DNA of 64,000 nucleotides. Origin: Stenocarpella maydis (Eukaryota; Ascomycota; Sordariomycetes; Diaporthales; Diaporthaceae). Position numbers and translations under genes: made by a program. The stretch spans positions 1 to 64,000 of the forward strand of contig NQMI01000030.1 of assembly GCA_002270565.1 (NCBI GenBank), given 5' to 3'. This document shows, in pieces, positions 1 to 12,013 of the stretch. Each line of letters starts with the position of its first letter. Position 1 is the first letter of the stretch. The notes below the pieces were generated by a model that was given only the letters and a program-made list of their open reading frames with translations, was not told the origin of the DNA and ran no database searches.

Positions 1-578
1 GAGACTGGTATTGGAGGCTGTTTTTGAGCCTCTAGACAACGACAGATCTCTACCGGGTGCGGCTGGCGGGGTGACAGGCAAACATATGATGCTGAGACGT
101 GTCGTTATATTGTGTGGGTCATTGGAACTTTTGGCGACGATGGGGTGAACATGGTGGATCTTGAGGACGGGGGAGCTTGGCATCGAATGCTTTTCGGTCA
201 GTAAGTGCTTGTCGGCAAGAAAGTGTTGTGACTGCTGACGACATGTGGTATCCAACGAGACTATATTGGGATCTTGAGCTACTAGTGCGTTCCTTCGACT
301 GGCCAAATCCTAAGGCATATATATCTTGACAACAACGTGATCGAATCAGGTATTGGCACATGTCACGGGGCGTGTAAGCACCTATGCTAAAACGAAACCG
401 GCTTGATACGGGAAGGACGTCCGGAGACAAAGGAGCATGAGGTGGTCAGGTGAGCTTGTTGTTGTGACTTTTATTATAGTCCGTGTAGTGGTATATCAAT
501 TGATTAATTACAGTAGCGTGCTCTTCATTAACCCAAGGCCAGCCCCAACCGAAACGACGTCAAGCGAGTGTTGCCCAT
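1..578. other. Intergenic, nothing recognised
   Basis: No reading frame here resembles a protein family I know. Short open frames on both strands lack convincing starts or splice partners. The stretch lies downstream of the 3' end of the serine-rich gene at 579-1162. Confidence 0.5.
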
Positions 579-1162
579 TTACAGGTTTGCAAAGACAGCA
601 GCACCGCCGAACAGGGCACCCATGCCGACGGCAGCGGTCTGGACGGGGCCGTAGTTGCCGGACGCAGAGGCCTCGCTCGCGCTGGAGCTCGCGTCCCCGG
701 CAGCACTGGTGGCCTCCGCCACCGCGCTGGAGGCGGAGCTGACCAGGCCGGACAGCTCGGACGAGATGGAGGAGGCGGCCGCGCCGGTGGCGGTGGCCAG
801 CGCGGACGAGAGGGATGAGGCGCGGCTCGCAGCGTCGCCGGTGATGGAAGACAGGACGGAGGAGGCGTGGCTGAGGACGGACGAGGCGGCGCTGGGGACA
901 GAGGGGGCCTCGCTGGAGAGGGAGGATAGGATCGACGAGGCGTCGCCGCCGATGGAGGAGACCAGGCTGGAGGCCTCGCTGGCGACTGAGCTCAGGTCCG
1001 AGGGGATAGCACCAGTGGGCAACAGGCTGGGGCTGGTGGTGGTCTCTTGGGCCTGATAGAAATGTGTTAGCAACGGGCCCTACGGGAGACGTATGCGCGG
1101 TAGGGGGCAGAACATACCAGCACCATGGGTGCGACGGCAACGACGAGGGTTGAGAAACGCAT
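579..1162 (-). CDS. Serine/alanine-rich secreted GPI-anchored-type protein
   Basis: Two exons, 1162-1118 and 1052-579, joined across a 65-bp intron (GTATGT donor, GCTAAC branch, TCAG acceptor), give about 172 residues. Exon 1 (MRFSTLVVAVAPMVL) plus the first residues of exon 2 form a secretion signal ending near ALA-QE. The body is almost wholly Ser/Ala/Val, with repeated SS-A/V-LSS blocks suited to O-mannosylation. The last 25 residues go from a small-residue patch (SASGN) to a hydrophobic tail ending ALFGGAAVFANL, as in a GPI attachment signal. The inferred role is a wall or plasma-membrane mannoprotein; no catalytic domain is visible. The opposite-strand open frame is a shadow of the GC-rich codons. 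No orthologue can be named. Confidence 0.8.
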
Positions 1163-4100
1163 GTTGGCGGTGGATTTAAGGTTGTTTGCTGTTGATGAAA
1201 CAGGCCGGTCTTTAAATAAGGTTGGGTATGGTTAGAGCTTGGTAGAACGATAGACGGTTAAGCGTTTCTGGGTGTCAGATAAACTCTAGACCTAGGCGGG
1301 CTGCTGCAAGACTGAGAGAAGGAGGGACATGCTGTCCCTTTTATGCCCCGTCACCGTGGTTATAGGGGGCGAGCAGCAGCTTTGGCGAGAAGCTTGGACA
1401 CTGCCGCACATGGGCTGCGGGACCAAACAGCCCAGGCCGGGGAGTGGTCTCACCGTGACGACTAAATCCGCCCAAGAAGCTACACTACATGGCATCTCCC
1501 AATGGCGAGGGCTGCGGGCAGCTGGGATCACTCATCGGATGAGCGGCACCAAACAACAAACAACACATGGACCACGACCCGTGGTGACGAAAGCTCCCAG
1601 GCTGGGCACAAGCCTGCCAAGTGCCGTGCGGAACAGGGATGCAAGGCCCAGCGCCGGATTTCTTGGTTTCAGGAACTCAGGCTGAGCCGGGACTGAAGAG
1701 ACGAGGCCCTCGCCTGGGGCACCTTTGACTGGGCAAAGCCACTGTGCCGAAAGGCACCGCCCATGTCGATCCAGCAGGCCAAGCAGGCCAAGCCCGGCAT
1801 CCAACGCTCAGTGGCTGGCCCGGGGCTGGCCCGACTGGCCGGTAGCTCTTTTTAGTCATGGCCAGCATGTGGGATCCCGAAATGGCTAACTCTGGCGCTG
1901 TACACACCCGTACTGTTGGATGCCCTTCCGAGCAGTCCGTGTGACGAGGAGCAAGGCTCTGTCTGGTACCAGTTGCGCCAGGCAGCCAGCAACCAGACGG
2001 CCCAGAAGCCCAGGGCCTACAGATGCTGGGGATCCTTTCTCAGCTTACGGACAGCTGCGGAGGTGCCAAGACAAGCCTCGGTTTTGGGCTGTCAAAGATG
2101 GGGCAGCTCAGCACGTACATCATTGCCCGGGCTGGGGTGCATATGCGGGTGACCGCCCGGCCGTGCGACGGATGCCGTCATGTTGTTGCTAGGTGGTGCT
2201 ATGCTCATCCTCCTGATCCCATTCGCACTCCCCGGGAACACAGTGTCGTGGAACACAAAGAGCGGGCGGGTTGCCTCAATTCCCGTGGCTGTTCACCTCA
2301 ACTGCGTGGCGCTGCGGCGGTGTCTTGTTCCCTTGCACTAATTCCGAGCCTGGACTGCTGGGAGAAACTTGGAAGCTGTGTATAGCCTCATTATGTGGGC
2401 CCAGCCTTGAGGAGGATGATGCGCCTACGAGATCTCAGACGACACCCCCTGCTGCCCTGCAGCCTGCTCTCTCCAGCGGCTGTCATTTCAAAACGCTGCT
2501 TGCTGACTTACATAGTCTAGTACATACAGTACGTGTACATACAGCTGCACAGGCCCCCGTGCTAGTGCATATTGCCACTTTGCGACGCCTGGGCGCGCCA
2601 ACACCCTGCCCCTGGCCGGTTACGCCCGGCGACGTCATTCGTCGATCCTCCTCGGTTCCTTTGTCGACAAATCGAGATGCACTGCAATGCCAGCTTGGGA
2701 GTACCACCTTGCTGGCCTGGGGGATATTCCAGCAATAACCCCAGGCCCGGAATGGCACTCACCTGGGCTGTTACTCCTGCTTTGCGTGCAGGGTTGCTTT
2801 GCTCAATGCTGCCTACCATCGCAGCACATCATGTTGACTGGGCCACCACACCGTCACACATTCGGAGGTGCCGCCCAATTGACCATCCAACCAGCCAGCC
2901 AGCCAGCCAACTGAACTCCTCCCCTGACTGAGGCTCGGCACGCCCTGCATTGATCAGCGCAGGGATCGTGGGGAATCACAGACGTTGGATGCAACCTCCC
3001 TCTACACGTACTACCCGGATACGCATGGCAACGGTGCAATGTGGTGGGCTGGCGTCGACCGGCCGTCTAGTGTAGTGTCTGCCGGCATGGGCGGCATGAC
3101 CACTCACGGCTCATGGCGTGAACGCCTGATGCGGTGCGGGCGGCTTTGTTATGGCCTTGCGCGGTTCCAGCCCTGGTGGTGGAACTACCCCTACCTAAAA
3201 ACCACGATTCCGGCTGGCCCCAGTGCTAACTTGACTCCCGCGCGTTGCTTTGGATTCCGGGCGAAGCTGCAGCGGATGTAGATACCTGGGCCCACTACCG
3301 TCTTGCCACACACTCACACCCGGAATTGAAGGTGGCCGCTGGCTGCCGTACTTTTCAACACAAAGGACCAAATACAAGCCCACAAGTGTCATTCGCAGTG
3401 CATGCTGCCACGGCAAGAATAGGAGTGTAATACCACTAGTAGTATGTAAAGGCACGGGAGGCTTCCATCAGACATTGTCCAGTACTAAATATAAAACTGG
3501 GTCCAAATCAGTCATCTCCATGAGTAAATGCGGTGAGTCGTCGAACAGAAACAAAACTTTGCCATCTCTCTGGTTTACCTGTGGTGATATTTAATGATGT
3601 GCGAATAAGTGGATAATGACTTATTTATCAGCTGGCAACGATGCCTCTGGAACCATGGAGTGTATTCCTCGAAATACGGCCTCTGTGACACCGTAGTGCT
3701 GCCCGCAAGTGACGCCGGACGTGGCCCTGAACTCTATGCAACCAGTCGTATTTTCCTTGACACGCCCAACACTCATGATTGCATATCTCGAAGAGGCCTA
3801 ACATGACACAGCGCTACAGGTAACGGCTCATAAAGGCAATGGTTAATAACCCATTTCACCAAAGGCGCATCCATCACAGTCGTCAGCAGCGGGGCGAGCG
3901 CTGGGCTCCACAATGTCAACCACGGACTCATCACTATGGTCCCAAAACGCTTGAAGGGGGGAGGGGTAAAAAAGAAGCGGTAACAAATAGAAGACACGGA
4001 CTTGAGCTTTCAGCATACATAGATAGATAAATGGACATAGATCGGTGGTAAAAACAACAAAAAGACCCTCCCAGGCCCTCAGGGCCCAAGAGTCAGAAAA

Positions 4101-5512
4101 CCCCTCCACAATTCTGGCCGACTTCAAAGGCCAGGTGCTTCATCAGAGTTTTGCTGGCTTCCCCACTATCCCAAACTCGCCATCCCGCCAGCGGATGGAA
4201 TTATGAAAGACAAAGCGCCTGATATCATTGGGAGCTTAGATCGGCTAGAGGGATGTTGGTTGTTGATAACCTCGCGATAAGACTAGCCTGAGACCTACTT
4301 CGAGCCGCGCGTGGGCTAGAAACCAGCCAACCGTCATATGGGAAAAAGAAAGCTGGTCTCTCGTTCATATAAAAAAAAAAAAAAGCTCCAGGACGAGCGA
4401 AGGTATGGGGTGGAAGTGGTGTGTTCATTTCATGCCCTCGATGGCTTGCTCTGAGCTGCCCAAAGGTCTGCCCATACAGTCAAATGTTAACCTTCGGGGG
4501 ATGAAAATAGCAGACTTGTGGCATCGCAAGTAGCCCTCGTCGTGCGGGCCCAGTGTATTGACCAAGAACACTTGCTAAGACCTCGTGGGTTGGTTGTTCA
4601 TGGTTTCAAGGACAATGGGCACAAGCCAAGGCCACCACGTCGACAACTCCCGGGAAGCGGGGGAACGACAAACAACGTTGGAAAGTGCCCTGAGGGCAGC
4701 GAAGAACGATTACTTACATCGGCCCTGATGGTACCGGGGGCCATGCTGGACGCCCCGTTTCATGGCCTCCGGAGCCGGACTCTTATTGCGCATCGCAGCC
4801 GTCGAATCGAGTCGGTGGATTGGGACGCACCGTAAGAGACCTTGTCACGCTCCTACTGCCCGTCAGCCGCCAACCCTACGACGATTTGCGAGGTAGAGCC
4901 AGTCGAAGCTTGACCATGACTTTCAACCACTGGATTCCGTACTGTTTAGAAGCCCCCCGACCTATCACCTACCACAAACTATCTTTGGAAGACCTCCCTG
5001 AGACACAAATCACGCCGCGATGGCCACTGAATCCTCTGCACCAGATATGCACTCATGGGTTGCTATTATCGACTTCTCATCAGCGGCCCCACGAACCCAA
5101 ATGCGCGAGGCCGATAGACAGCATTCCTCGGACCTCACACGCCTATAAAGTGCTGTTGAAGTATTTGATATTACAAAATCTGAAGGGTAGGTGTTCTCGA
5201 GGTGGCATCGGTCGTTCACTGTTAGAGCGGAGTTGAGCCTGGAATGGCTTTGACTTTGACGGCGTACAAGCGAGTAAGCGCTCCCAAGAAGCATCGGCCG
5301 GCGTTGCTGCGAACGGCACATGCCGTGATGGAGACCACCCTCATGTGGGCAATACCTCGGGATCGAGGGTAGCACTTGGCGGCTTGTTTGTCCAAGGACT
5401 ATGCAGTGGTGAGGCGAACCCTTTGGGCGGGATCTGATGACGATGGCGAGGACATTGCATGGGGTGTTCCCGCGGTCCTTTAGTCGTTCCACCGCGACAT
5501 CACTACTGGGGC
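1163..5512. other. Long gene-free spacer
   Basis: More than 4 kb without a supportable gene. Between about 1300 and 3300 many short overlapping frames occur on both strands, as expected in GC-rich noncoding DNA, and none shows a recognisable motif or a workable exon chain. Simple sequence includes an AGCC tetranucleotide run near 2891-2908 and a 14-A run at 4371-4384. The density of frames at 1.3-3.3 kb could reflect an old degenerate transposon, but I cannot identify one. Confidence 0.5.
1211..1220 (-). promoter_or_regulatory. Possible TATA-like element
   Basis: On the minus strand this reads CTTATTTAAA, about 50 bp upstream of the ATG of the serine-rich secreted protein. Position and composition fit a fungal TATA element, but this is only sequence resemblance. 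Confidence 0.3.
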
Positions 5513-6931
5513 CTATTTCATGTAGAACTTTCTGTAGCCGTACACGTTGACAACATTTCGCCTCCTCTCCTCGTCCCTCCGCGTTGATATCTGAAGCCGA
5601 CTATTGCCTATTCGCTTAATCGCATCATCCTGAGCTCTCTGCATCTCCTGGATCTCTTCCAGCCTCTGATCTTCGTACAGGTCGTAGTCACCGCGCAGGA
5701 CCAGCTTCGCCAGGCTTTCGTCGAGCTTCGGATCAAATTTGTCAGAGGTGATGATGCGCTGGGTATCACCGGGGAGCAAGGCATCTTCCATAATGCCCTG
5801 CATCAGCTCGCGGAACTCCGCGCCTCGCAGAGCAGATGCCTTGCCGTCCACGACAAGCATCTCCACATCCTGCAGTGCTTCAGTAAGCACTGCCTTGGCT
5901 TTGGGCATCCCAAGCCACTGGGTAATGTGTTCTGGCGTCGATGACAAGACATGGTATCCCTGGTCCCCCAGAGCACTTACTGACTTTGGGCTAGGCATAT
6001 TCAAGGAGGCCACACAGATCCCACTATTATAGCCATGGAGGAGGGTTGTGCACATCGCCTGGACCTCCTCGGCTTGTCCTAATGTAGGGCACAGGACCAG
6101 CAGAGATAAGGGACGTACGGCCAGCCGAGCTCCGCGCTCGACCTTGCGGGGGCGGTCGCGGCGCCTCAGGACCCCGAAGTCGAGAATGCTCTGGACGGCA
6201 GGCAGCAGGTATTGCAGCGACCGGACCGGGCGCGCCGTCTTGATGAAGAGGTTCCTCCGCGACCGGACAGCTTCGTATGTTGTGTCGTGGACTGGCATGC
6301 CGCGCCGTACGGCTCTGTGCAGCATGATTTTCTTTAGCAGACCCTCGTGGAGCAGGGAGTGGAAGTCCTGCTCGAGCAAGAGTGCCTGGCTGAGGGGGCC
6401 CATTCTGTCCCTCCATGGTACTATCTGCTGTTCGCCCCGGTAGGCTTCTTGTTTCAGCTTGCTGAAAGGGTCGTCGTTTGCGATTTCGTGCTCGGGTACA
6501 GCCGGATCTTGTGCGACATCGCAGTCTCGGTTGCCATTGTCCAATGCTGTCTCGTTCGAACCGTCACGGGAGTTTGCGGATGGAGACGTTTCCGGGGGTA
6601 CGATTCTGCAGATTTATCACTTCAGAAGCTCTCCAGGCACCGATAAGGGAAGTCATGACACACACCTCTGTATCCGGAATTTATCCTTGTCAAGCCCGTT
6701 CTGCTCTGGAAAGGAACCTTGCGCAGCCTTTATAAACTTCCGCACGCGGGCTTTATCTCGACGGTCAAAAGCCCGCGGAATTGGAAGACGGTGGCGAGAC
6801 TTCGACTTTGGGGGTTTATGGACACGGAGGGTGGTAGAGAAGGAGCGCATATCTCTAGAAGCCCATATGAGCCGTATTGCGGGCGTACGGAGGCCGCAGG
6901 CCACCGAGTCCAAAACTGATGTCGTGGCCAT
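5513..6931 (-). CDS. Mitochondrial DEAD-box-helicase-like protein with degenerate ATPase motifs
   Basis: Exon 1 (6931-6666) and exon 2 (6605-5513) join in phase across a 60-bp GTGTGT..TGCAG intron, giving about 452 residues. The N-terminus is rich in Arg/Ser/Thr (MATTSV..., then MRSFSTTLR) and looks like a mitochondrial presequence. The second half follows the first RecA domain of DEAD-box RNA helicases: LLVLCPTLGQAEEV matches motif Ia, SSTPEHITQWL motif Ib, MLVVDGKASAL the region of motif II (DEAD), and QRIITSDKFDP the SAT region. The Walker A lysine context is gone (IKTARPVRSLQYLLPAV), DEAD has become DGKA, SAT is lost, and there is no second RecA domain. It ends in a charged helix and VYGYRKFYMK. 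Inference: not an active helicase, perhaps a scaffold or mitoribosome-linked pseudo-enzyme. Confidence 0.72.
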
Positions 6932-8112
6932 GAGGGGAAATCCAATGAGCCACGCAAAGGGGGAGAGAGAGCATGTGTGCAGGACGGCATTACAGCCCAA
7001 GATGTCGTCGCAGCAGTTTCGCCACAGGCAGCGCGCCGGGGCTCTTATCGATAACTGGTAGCATCATCTGCCGATCTCGGTGCCGAGACCTGCGGCTGTG
7101 ATGTCGCTACGCTAATAAGGAAAAAACCGGCGAATCCATCGCTGAGGCGTAGAGTTTCGAAAGCACTAAATAACTAGCACCCCAAATAGCATGGTGTAGA
7201 GCAGGATGACCTTTTGCATCCGGCTCTTTCAGGTCAAATGACTCCGCCAGAGTTCGATATTTTTAGTCAGAGACGCCTGAATGAGACACTCACACTAGCT
7301 GACCAGCGCTTGGGCAGCCTGCGCCCAACACTGCCAGCCGCTTACATCTCGACCAGGTTAATGACTCCCAATTCCCGCCCCGACAAGCTGGATAGCACGA
7401 TAACACCGGCATGCCGTCAAAATTCATTGTGCCCGAGTACATCAATCAGCCAGGCAGATATTGTGAAAAGCAGCCAACAGGTCTCAGACAGGTATGAAGT
7501 GAGCATGTATGGGGTCTCATAGTCTTCATGTTGGGCTAAGGTAGATGAGAGCCAGCTCAATCAAGTCGTTGTTTTCTAGCATACTTAGTTGAGTACATTA
7601 TCAGAGTTTTGGACACACGTTATCAACTCAGCTAACACGCCATCGGCCAGCTCCCTCATGCAAGCACTTAAAGTTGACCATCGAGGTGTAGATGTTTTCT
7701 ATGGCTCGTTGCGGACGGAGAATGTGCATTGCATGGATAATATGGAAGGACAGCAAAAAAGTTTCAATTGAAGCTTGTTGAGCTTATTTATTGCAAATGT
7801 AAGTTCTTCCGAGAATTTCAACATGAGATTGTGATCTCAATTGAATCTTCACGCTGCCCCCGAGGCGAAGGCATGTTGGTCCATTCACTATCGGGTGGTT
7901 TCAATGTTGGCGGAGTAGGATTAACTAGGCAGAAGTGGGCAATAAACTCCGCAGCCTAACTCATTGAAGCCAAGGGTGTAAATATACTGAGCATTGTATG
8001 CCAGCCTCCTTAAAAACCCAACAGCACTGCCTTGCGATCACATTGCCTCATCAGCTGATTGTGTGTCTGTCTTCCATGTTGCAATTGCCGAGCCTCGAGT
8101 ATCCATACGAAA
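6932..8112. other. Intergenic spacer between divergent genes
   Basis: About 1.2 kb between the divergently read mitochondrial protein and the SIMPL-domain gene; it should hold both promoters. No coding frame or repeat could be supported. Confidence 0.5.
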
Positions 8113-8898
8113 ATGGTGCCCCAGCTCAAAATCCACGTCAACGGATCCGCTTCTGTGTTCCGCACGGCAGAACGCGGAGTGTTGCACATCGAGGTCTCCT
8201 CAACAACCAGCTCCCAGGCTGAGTCATCCTCCAATGTCAGCAGCACCACCGAGACCATTATCAACACGTTCCGACAGTTCGCACCCAAGACGGAGGACGG
8301 ACTATATCCTCACGCCTCCGCGGGGATCACCACCTTCTCCGCGTCCGCCCCGGAGACGTCAACCTTTGTCCCCAGGGCAAAGAACGGCCGGGAGCTCAAG
8401 ACCGCGCCGAAGGAGTACACCACCACCACGACGGCCGAGGTCATCTTTCGCGACATGGGGCTCCTCGCGCGCCTCGCCAACGAGCTGTCGGCCATGGAGA
8501 ACGTGAGCATCATGCAGACCGAGTGGCGCCTGACCGACGCAACCCACGCCGCCATCTGCCGCGAGGCCCGCGTCAACGCCATGAGGGACGCCGTGCAAAA
8601 GGCCGAGGACTACGCGGGCGTCGTTGGGCGCGAGGTCGTCGCGGTCAAGGTCGAGGACGGCCCCGCCAACGTCTCTCACTCGGGGCGGACCCAGCAGACG
8701 GCACGGAGGCTCCAGCAGCAGCACGCGCCGCTGGCCCAGGCCCCGCCGCAGGCTTGGAGCTCGCAGGCTACTACGTCCACGGAGCAGGGCGTGACAATCA
8801 GCGGGCCTTCGTTAGAACCGAGCACTATCACTGTTAGTGCTCGGGTGGATGTTAATTTCGTGTCCAAGGATGGGGAGCCGATGGATGACTCTGAATGA
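8113..8898 (+). CDS. SIMPL/DUF541-domain protein
   Basis: A single exon of 261 codons starting at the ATG in AAAATGGTGCCC (the open frame begins earlier, but without a preferable start). The order of motifs follows the SIMPL (DUF541) family. An opening beta strand (LKIHVNGSASV, AERGVLHIEV) leads to a helix with TETIINTFRQ, a central YTTTTTAEVIFRDMGLLARL strand-helix, and WRLTDATHAAICREARVNAM followed by AVQKAEDYAGVVG, the family's signature of helices with conserved Ala and Lys. The end, SSTITVSARVDVNF-like, is the last strand. There is no signal peptide. Bacterial members are periplasmic; the role of fungal cytosolic members is unknown. A proline/glutamine-rich insert lies before the last strand. 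Family assignment is firm; function is not. Confidence 0.85.
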   Translation: MVPQLKIHVNGSASVFRTAERGVLHIEVSSTTSSQAESSSNVSSTTETIINTFRQFAPKTEDGLYPHASAGITTFSASAPETSTFVPRAKNGRELKTAPKEYTTTTTAEVIFRDMGLLARLANELSAMENVSIMQTEWRLTDATHAAICREARVNAMRDAVQKAEDYAGVVGREVVAVKVEDGPANVSHSGRTQQTARRLQQQHAPLAQAPPQAWSSQATTSTEQGVTISGPSLEPSTITVSARVDVNFVSKDGEPMDDSE

Positions 8899-9324
8899 TT
8901 GTGGTTGTGGCATATCACTGGATTTCTGCCCGTCTTCAATGGCGGAAGAGCGGCCATGGGTAAATTACAAGGCACTTTGCTGAATATGTGAAGAGGCAGG
9001 CTTGAACTATGACCACCTGCTGCTTATGCGACCATGACTGATACCAGTACGTTAAGGCCGCATAGGGCCGTGGCTATGGGGCTACTGGGGAGTGCTGTGA
9101 CCAAAGCCATGAAAAGGCGAATAGATCCGAGGACATTCTGTTAGCTCTCCCTGGTGCTGGATTAATCAGAGGGGTCTTCAATACAACTTCGATAGTTTTA
9201 ACAGGCCATCTCTCTGCCACGTTACATAGACGGTTGGACGGGCACCCCTACCGAAAAATGGACAAGCCTTATATTATAAGCCAACCTGGCAACGAACTAT
9301 CTATACAAGATCTCAGCGCCAATC
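8899..9324. other. Short convergent spacer
   Basis: About 430 bp between the 3' ends of the SIMPL gene (+) and the CorA-like gene (-). Nothing coding seen. Confidence 0.5.
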
Positions 9325-10908
9325 CTAGACTCCACCTGAATGCTGCCAGTGCGTCCAAGTTATATCGTTTTGTGGTGTCCTTTGCCGCAGACTGCGCGAG
9401 GCAACGGTTGCAGCAACCCCCCGACCTTTGGCTGGTAAACAGGGTCGAGGTACCGTCTCACGGCTTTGCCCTCGCAAGCCGCTCTCATTCAGACGCTCAG
9501 CGGGCATATCCCGAGACATCCAGACCCAGCCCGCAAAGACTGCGAAAGTGGCGGGGATGGAAAAGGCCCAATAAACCCAAAAGTTTGTCTGAATCACTGG
9601 AGGCTCGTTCCACCGGAGTGATGGGATGGAGAAGAGAGCTGCGAAAAAGGTACCCGGAAGAAACGCCATGGTCATGATGGCGATGGCTTTCATGGACGTG
9701 CTGTCTTGTTTGGCCGACTTGGCGAGGGCGATGCTGGATGATGCGTCGTAGCGTGTCATGAGGTTGAAAACCTGCGCTCAAGGTGTCAGTAATATGGCTG
9801 GTCTTATGTTAGAGATGGATGGCCCGGGTGTTTGGCTCACAACAGTGAGTTGGTTCTTGGCCCGCTCCCGCAGATAGTCGATGCGAATCTCCCACGACGC
9901 TAGCTGCTGCTGGATAAGACTGATGATCGCAGCGACATCGGCGGACTGGACATCGCTCAAAGCGAGGTTGGTAATGCTAGGACAGTTCACGTGGTCCGCG
10001 GCGCGACGAAGCAGTCGGATCTGTCGAGCATTATCTTCGAGAGAGACCATGACGGCCCCCATGGAACGGGAAGCAAGCGACAGATCTTCGAGGCTCATGG
10101 GCGGCGCGGTCCCCTGCGACTCAGGTGCCCATGGGTTGTACCCCGTCTTCCACTCGAGGTGGTTGATTTGGCACTGAGACTTGACGGTCCACCGGAAGGT
10201 CCGCTTCAAGGCCTCGGTCGCCAATGTGGTGAACAGGCAGAGGGGGTGCCTGACAATCGCGACCTGGGACTGCAAAGCGTGCCACCAGTTCTCGACGTGC
10301 GCCAGCTTGGCCGGCGTGTTGGGGCGAGCTATCAGGACGCCGCTGGTCGTGCGGGTACGGGGATGAAAAGACCATATCACACAGTATGTGTAGGAACTGA
10401 CCATGAAGCGGAGCACGTCGCCGTCGGCACCATGTGAGCTCGGGGGGAGCGAGTCCATGCCTTGTATGCCGTGGCTCAGCAGGTGCAGGGCTGTGGCGTC
10501 CAGGTCAAACAAGCGCCAGAGACTGAGGACGTCGTCTCTGGCAGCGTTGAGCGTTGGTGGCTCCCAGGCATGGACCGGGCCAGTGGGTGGGTGGCGGAGG
10601 TGAAGCACGACAAGCCGGAATATGGGAATGCTTCGTGACTCCGGCTCCTGGCTTCGATCGATTTGTTCCAGGATGCTTGGAAGAGGCACTGATATTCTGC
10701 TGAAGCGTGTGCCAGACGCATCTGTATCGAGCGTGATGAGTTCGTGATCGGCGGGGAAGGGAACGAAATTGATGCTGCCAAAGTCGGACACCGCTTGTTT
10801 CCGGAGACCTTCCATGACGGTTTCCAGGCTTTGCACAGGCAAGAAAATGATGTTGTATTTTGCACGAACATCTAAATAACATACGGAAGTTGATATGCCT
10901 ACTGACAA
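9325..10908 (-). CDS. CorA-like divalent-cation-transporter-family membrane protein (5' end unresolved)
   Basis: Two 3' exons are clear: an upstream block open to 10908 and ending at 9841, and 9771-9325, joined in phase by a 69-bp GTGAGC..GCGCAG intron. The joined frame runs KNQLTV-VFNLM then SMKAIAIMTMAFLPGTFFAA, the first membrane segment of fungal CorA-like proteins, and WVYWAFSIPATFAVFAGWVW, the second. The preceding helices (LIQQQLASWEIRIDYLRERAK) match the long stalk helix of CorA. The Gly-Met-Asn motif of true CorA Mg channels is not visible after the first membrane segment. The frame at 10908 begins with a non-ATG codon; the first ATG is at 10815, so one or more 5' exons probably lie upstream, perhaps the ATG frame at 11183. 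A second member of the family sits at 26.4-28.3 kb. Ion specificity cannot be inferred. Confidence 0.72.
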
Positions 10909-12013
10909 GGTGCCCAGGTGTGTACCCTAGGGTAGCTCTGATAACGGTTCTGGGCCGACCCCAAACACCAGCTATTCAGCTGCCAAGGTTGGTAACCGGA
11001 TAAAGCCCCTTGTGGGAATAGTTGTTTGTGCCCAGGCCCAGAGGGCGCTCGGCATTGCAGGGATGTAGATCCTATACGTTGGACCGGCAAGAGAACGTCT
11101 TGCCTGCCCTCCTGGGTATGGAAGGGACCGAAACTAGGAAGTTTGCCCATTTCCAGCTTGTCCTTTCTCGATTTGAAGACCATAGCTGTAGTGTAGATCC
11201 AGAGCGGTGGTCCTCCAGAAAACAGTCCCCCAGCGGGCAGCTTCCATCCTACCTACCACCTTAGCCCCTCTTGTCCCTCCTTTATAGCCCAAGTAGCTCA
11301 TCCGACTTTCGACTTGGGGCGGAGACAGGATGACCTAGTTGAGGTGCAGGCTGATCCGATATCTTTGATAACTATAAAATACACCCCCTGTTGATACACA
11401 CTGGAAACTTGGGGGCCGTTGAGTGATATGACTGATATAGAATGAAACCCTGGCTTAAATACACCGAGGCTTCGCATTATCCTTCCCCGGATGTTCTTCA
11501 ACTCGGCTATGACGATGGACGAGCGCAGCAAGAACTCTCTGGAGTGAGATTACAGGCGTTTACTTACTCTGAGATAAACAAGCCATGCACGTACGCCCCA
11601 CGCCGCGTTATGTAAAGGCATGAAACATTTCACCTCGCTATAAAGCCATGTGAGTGGAGCTTCTTCCCTGGTCAGCTGCCGAACATGTCTGGTTGGGTGC
11701 AGGTCGCAAGTATACTTGAGGCTCCTGTATAGGGTATACAATCTATTAATCGGTTTCTTTATATAATTCGATCACAGTACCCTTTTTCATTATATAAACA
11801 AGAGCTGCGGGGGTCCCTCCATTAATACAGTGAGTATTTATGATGCCATACAGCAAGCGTGGATAATTCATCAGATAGGAATTCGCCGTCTGATTTGAGA
11901 ATATAGATTGACGTCTATAGTCACACAGGAGAAGAGCCGCTACCAAATATGTACGGTACACTGGGGAGAATGGGAATATGGTACCATGGTCTCCGTGCCA
12001 CTGAATCACCGGA
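10909..12013. other. Intergenic spacer with a dispersed-repeat copy
   Basis: Holds the probable unresolved 5' exon(s) of the CorA-like gene near 10.9-11.2 kb. About 11765-11830 is a copy of a repeat found twice more in the window. The open frame on the minus strand through 11746-12342 is partly real (exon 3 of the isochorismatase gene) and otherwise noncoding. Confidence 0.45.
11765..11830 (+). repeat. Dispersed repeat, copy 1 of 3
   Basis: TCACAGTACCC, an A/T stretch and GAGCTGCGGGGGTCCCTCCA match, in order, TCACAATTCCC...GAGCTGCGGCGGTCCCTTCA at 42640-42690. A third, inverted and more diverged copy is near 34930-34977. Probably the end of an unknown transposable element. Confidence 0.5.
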
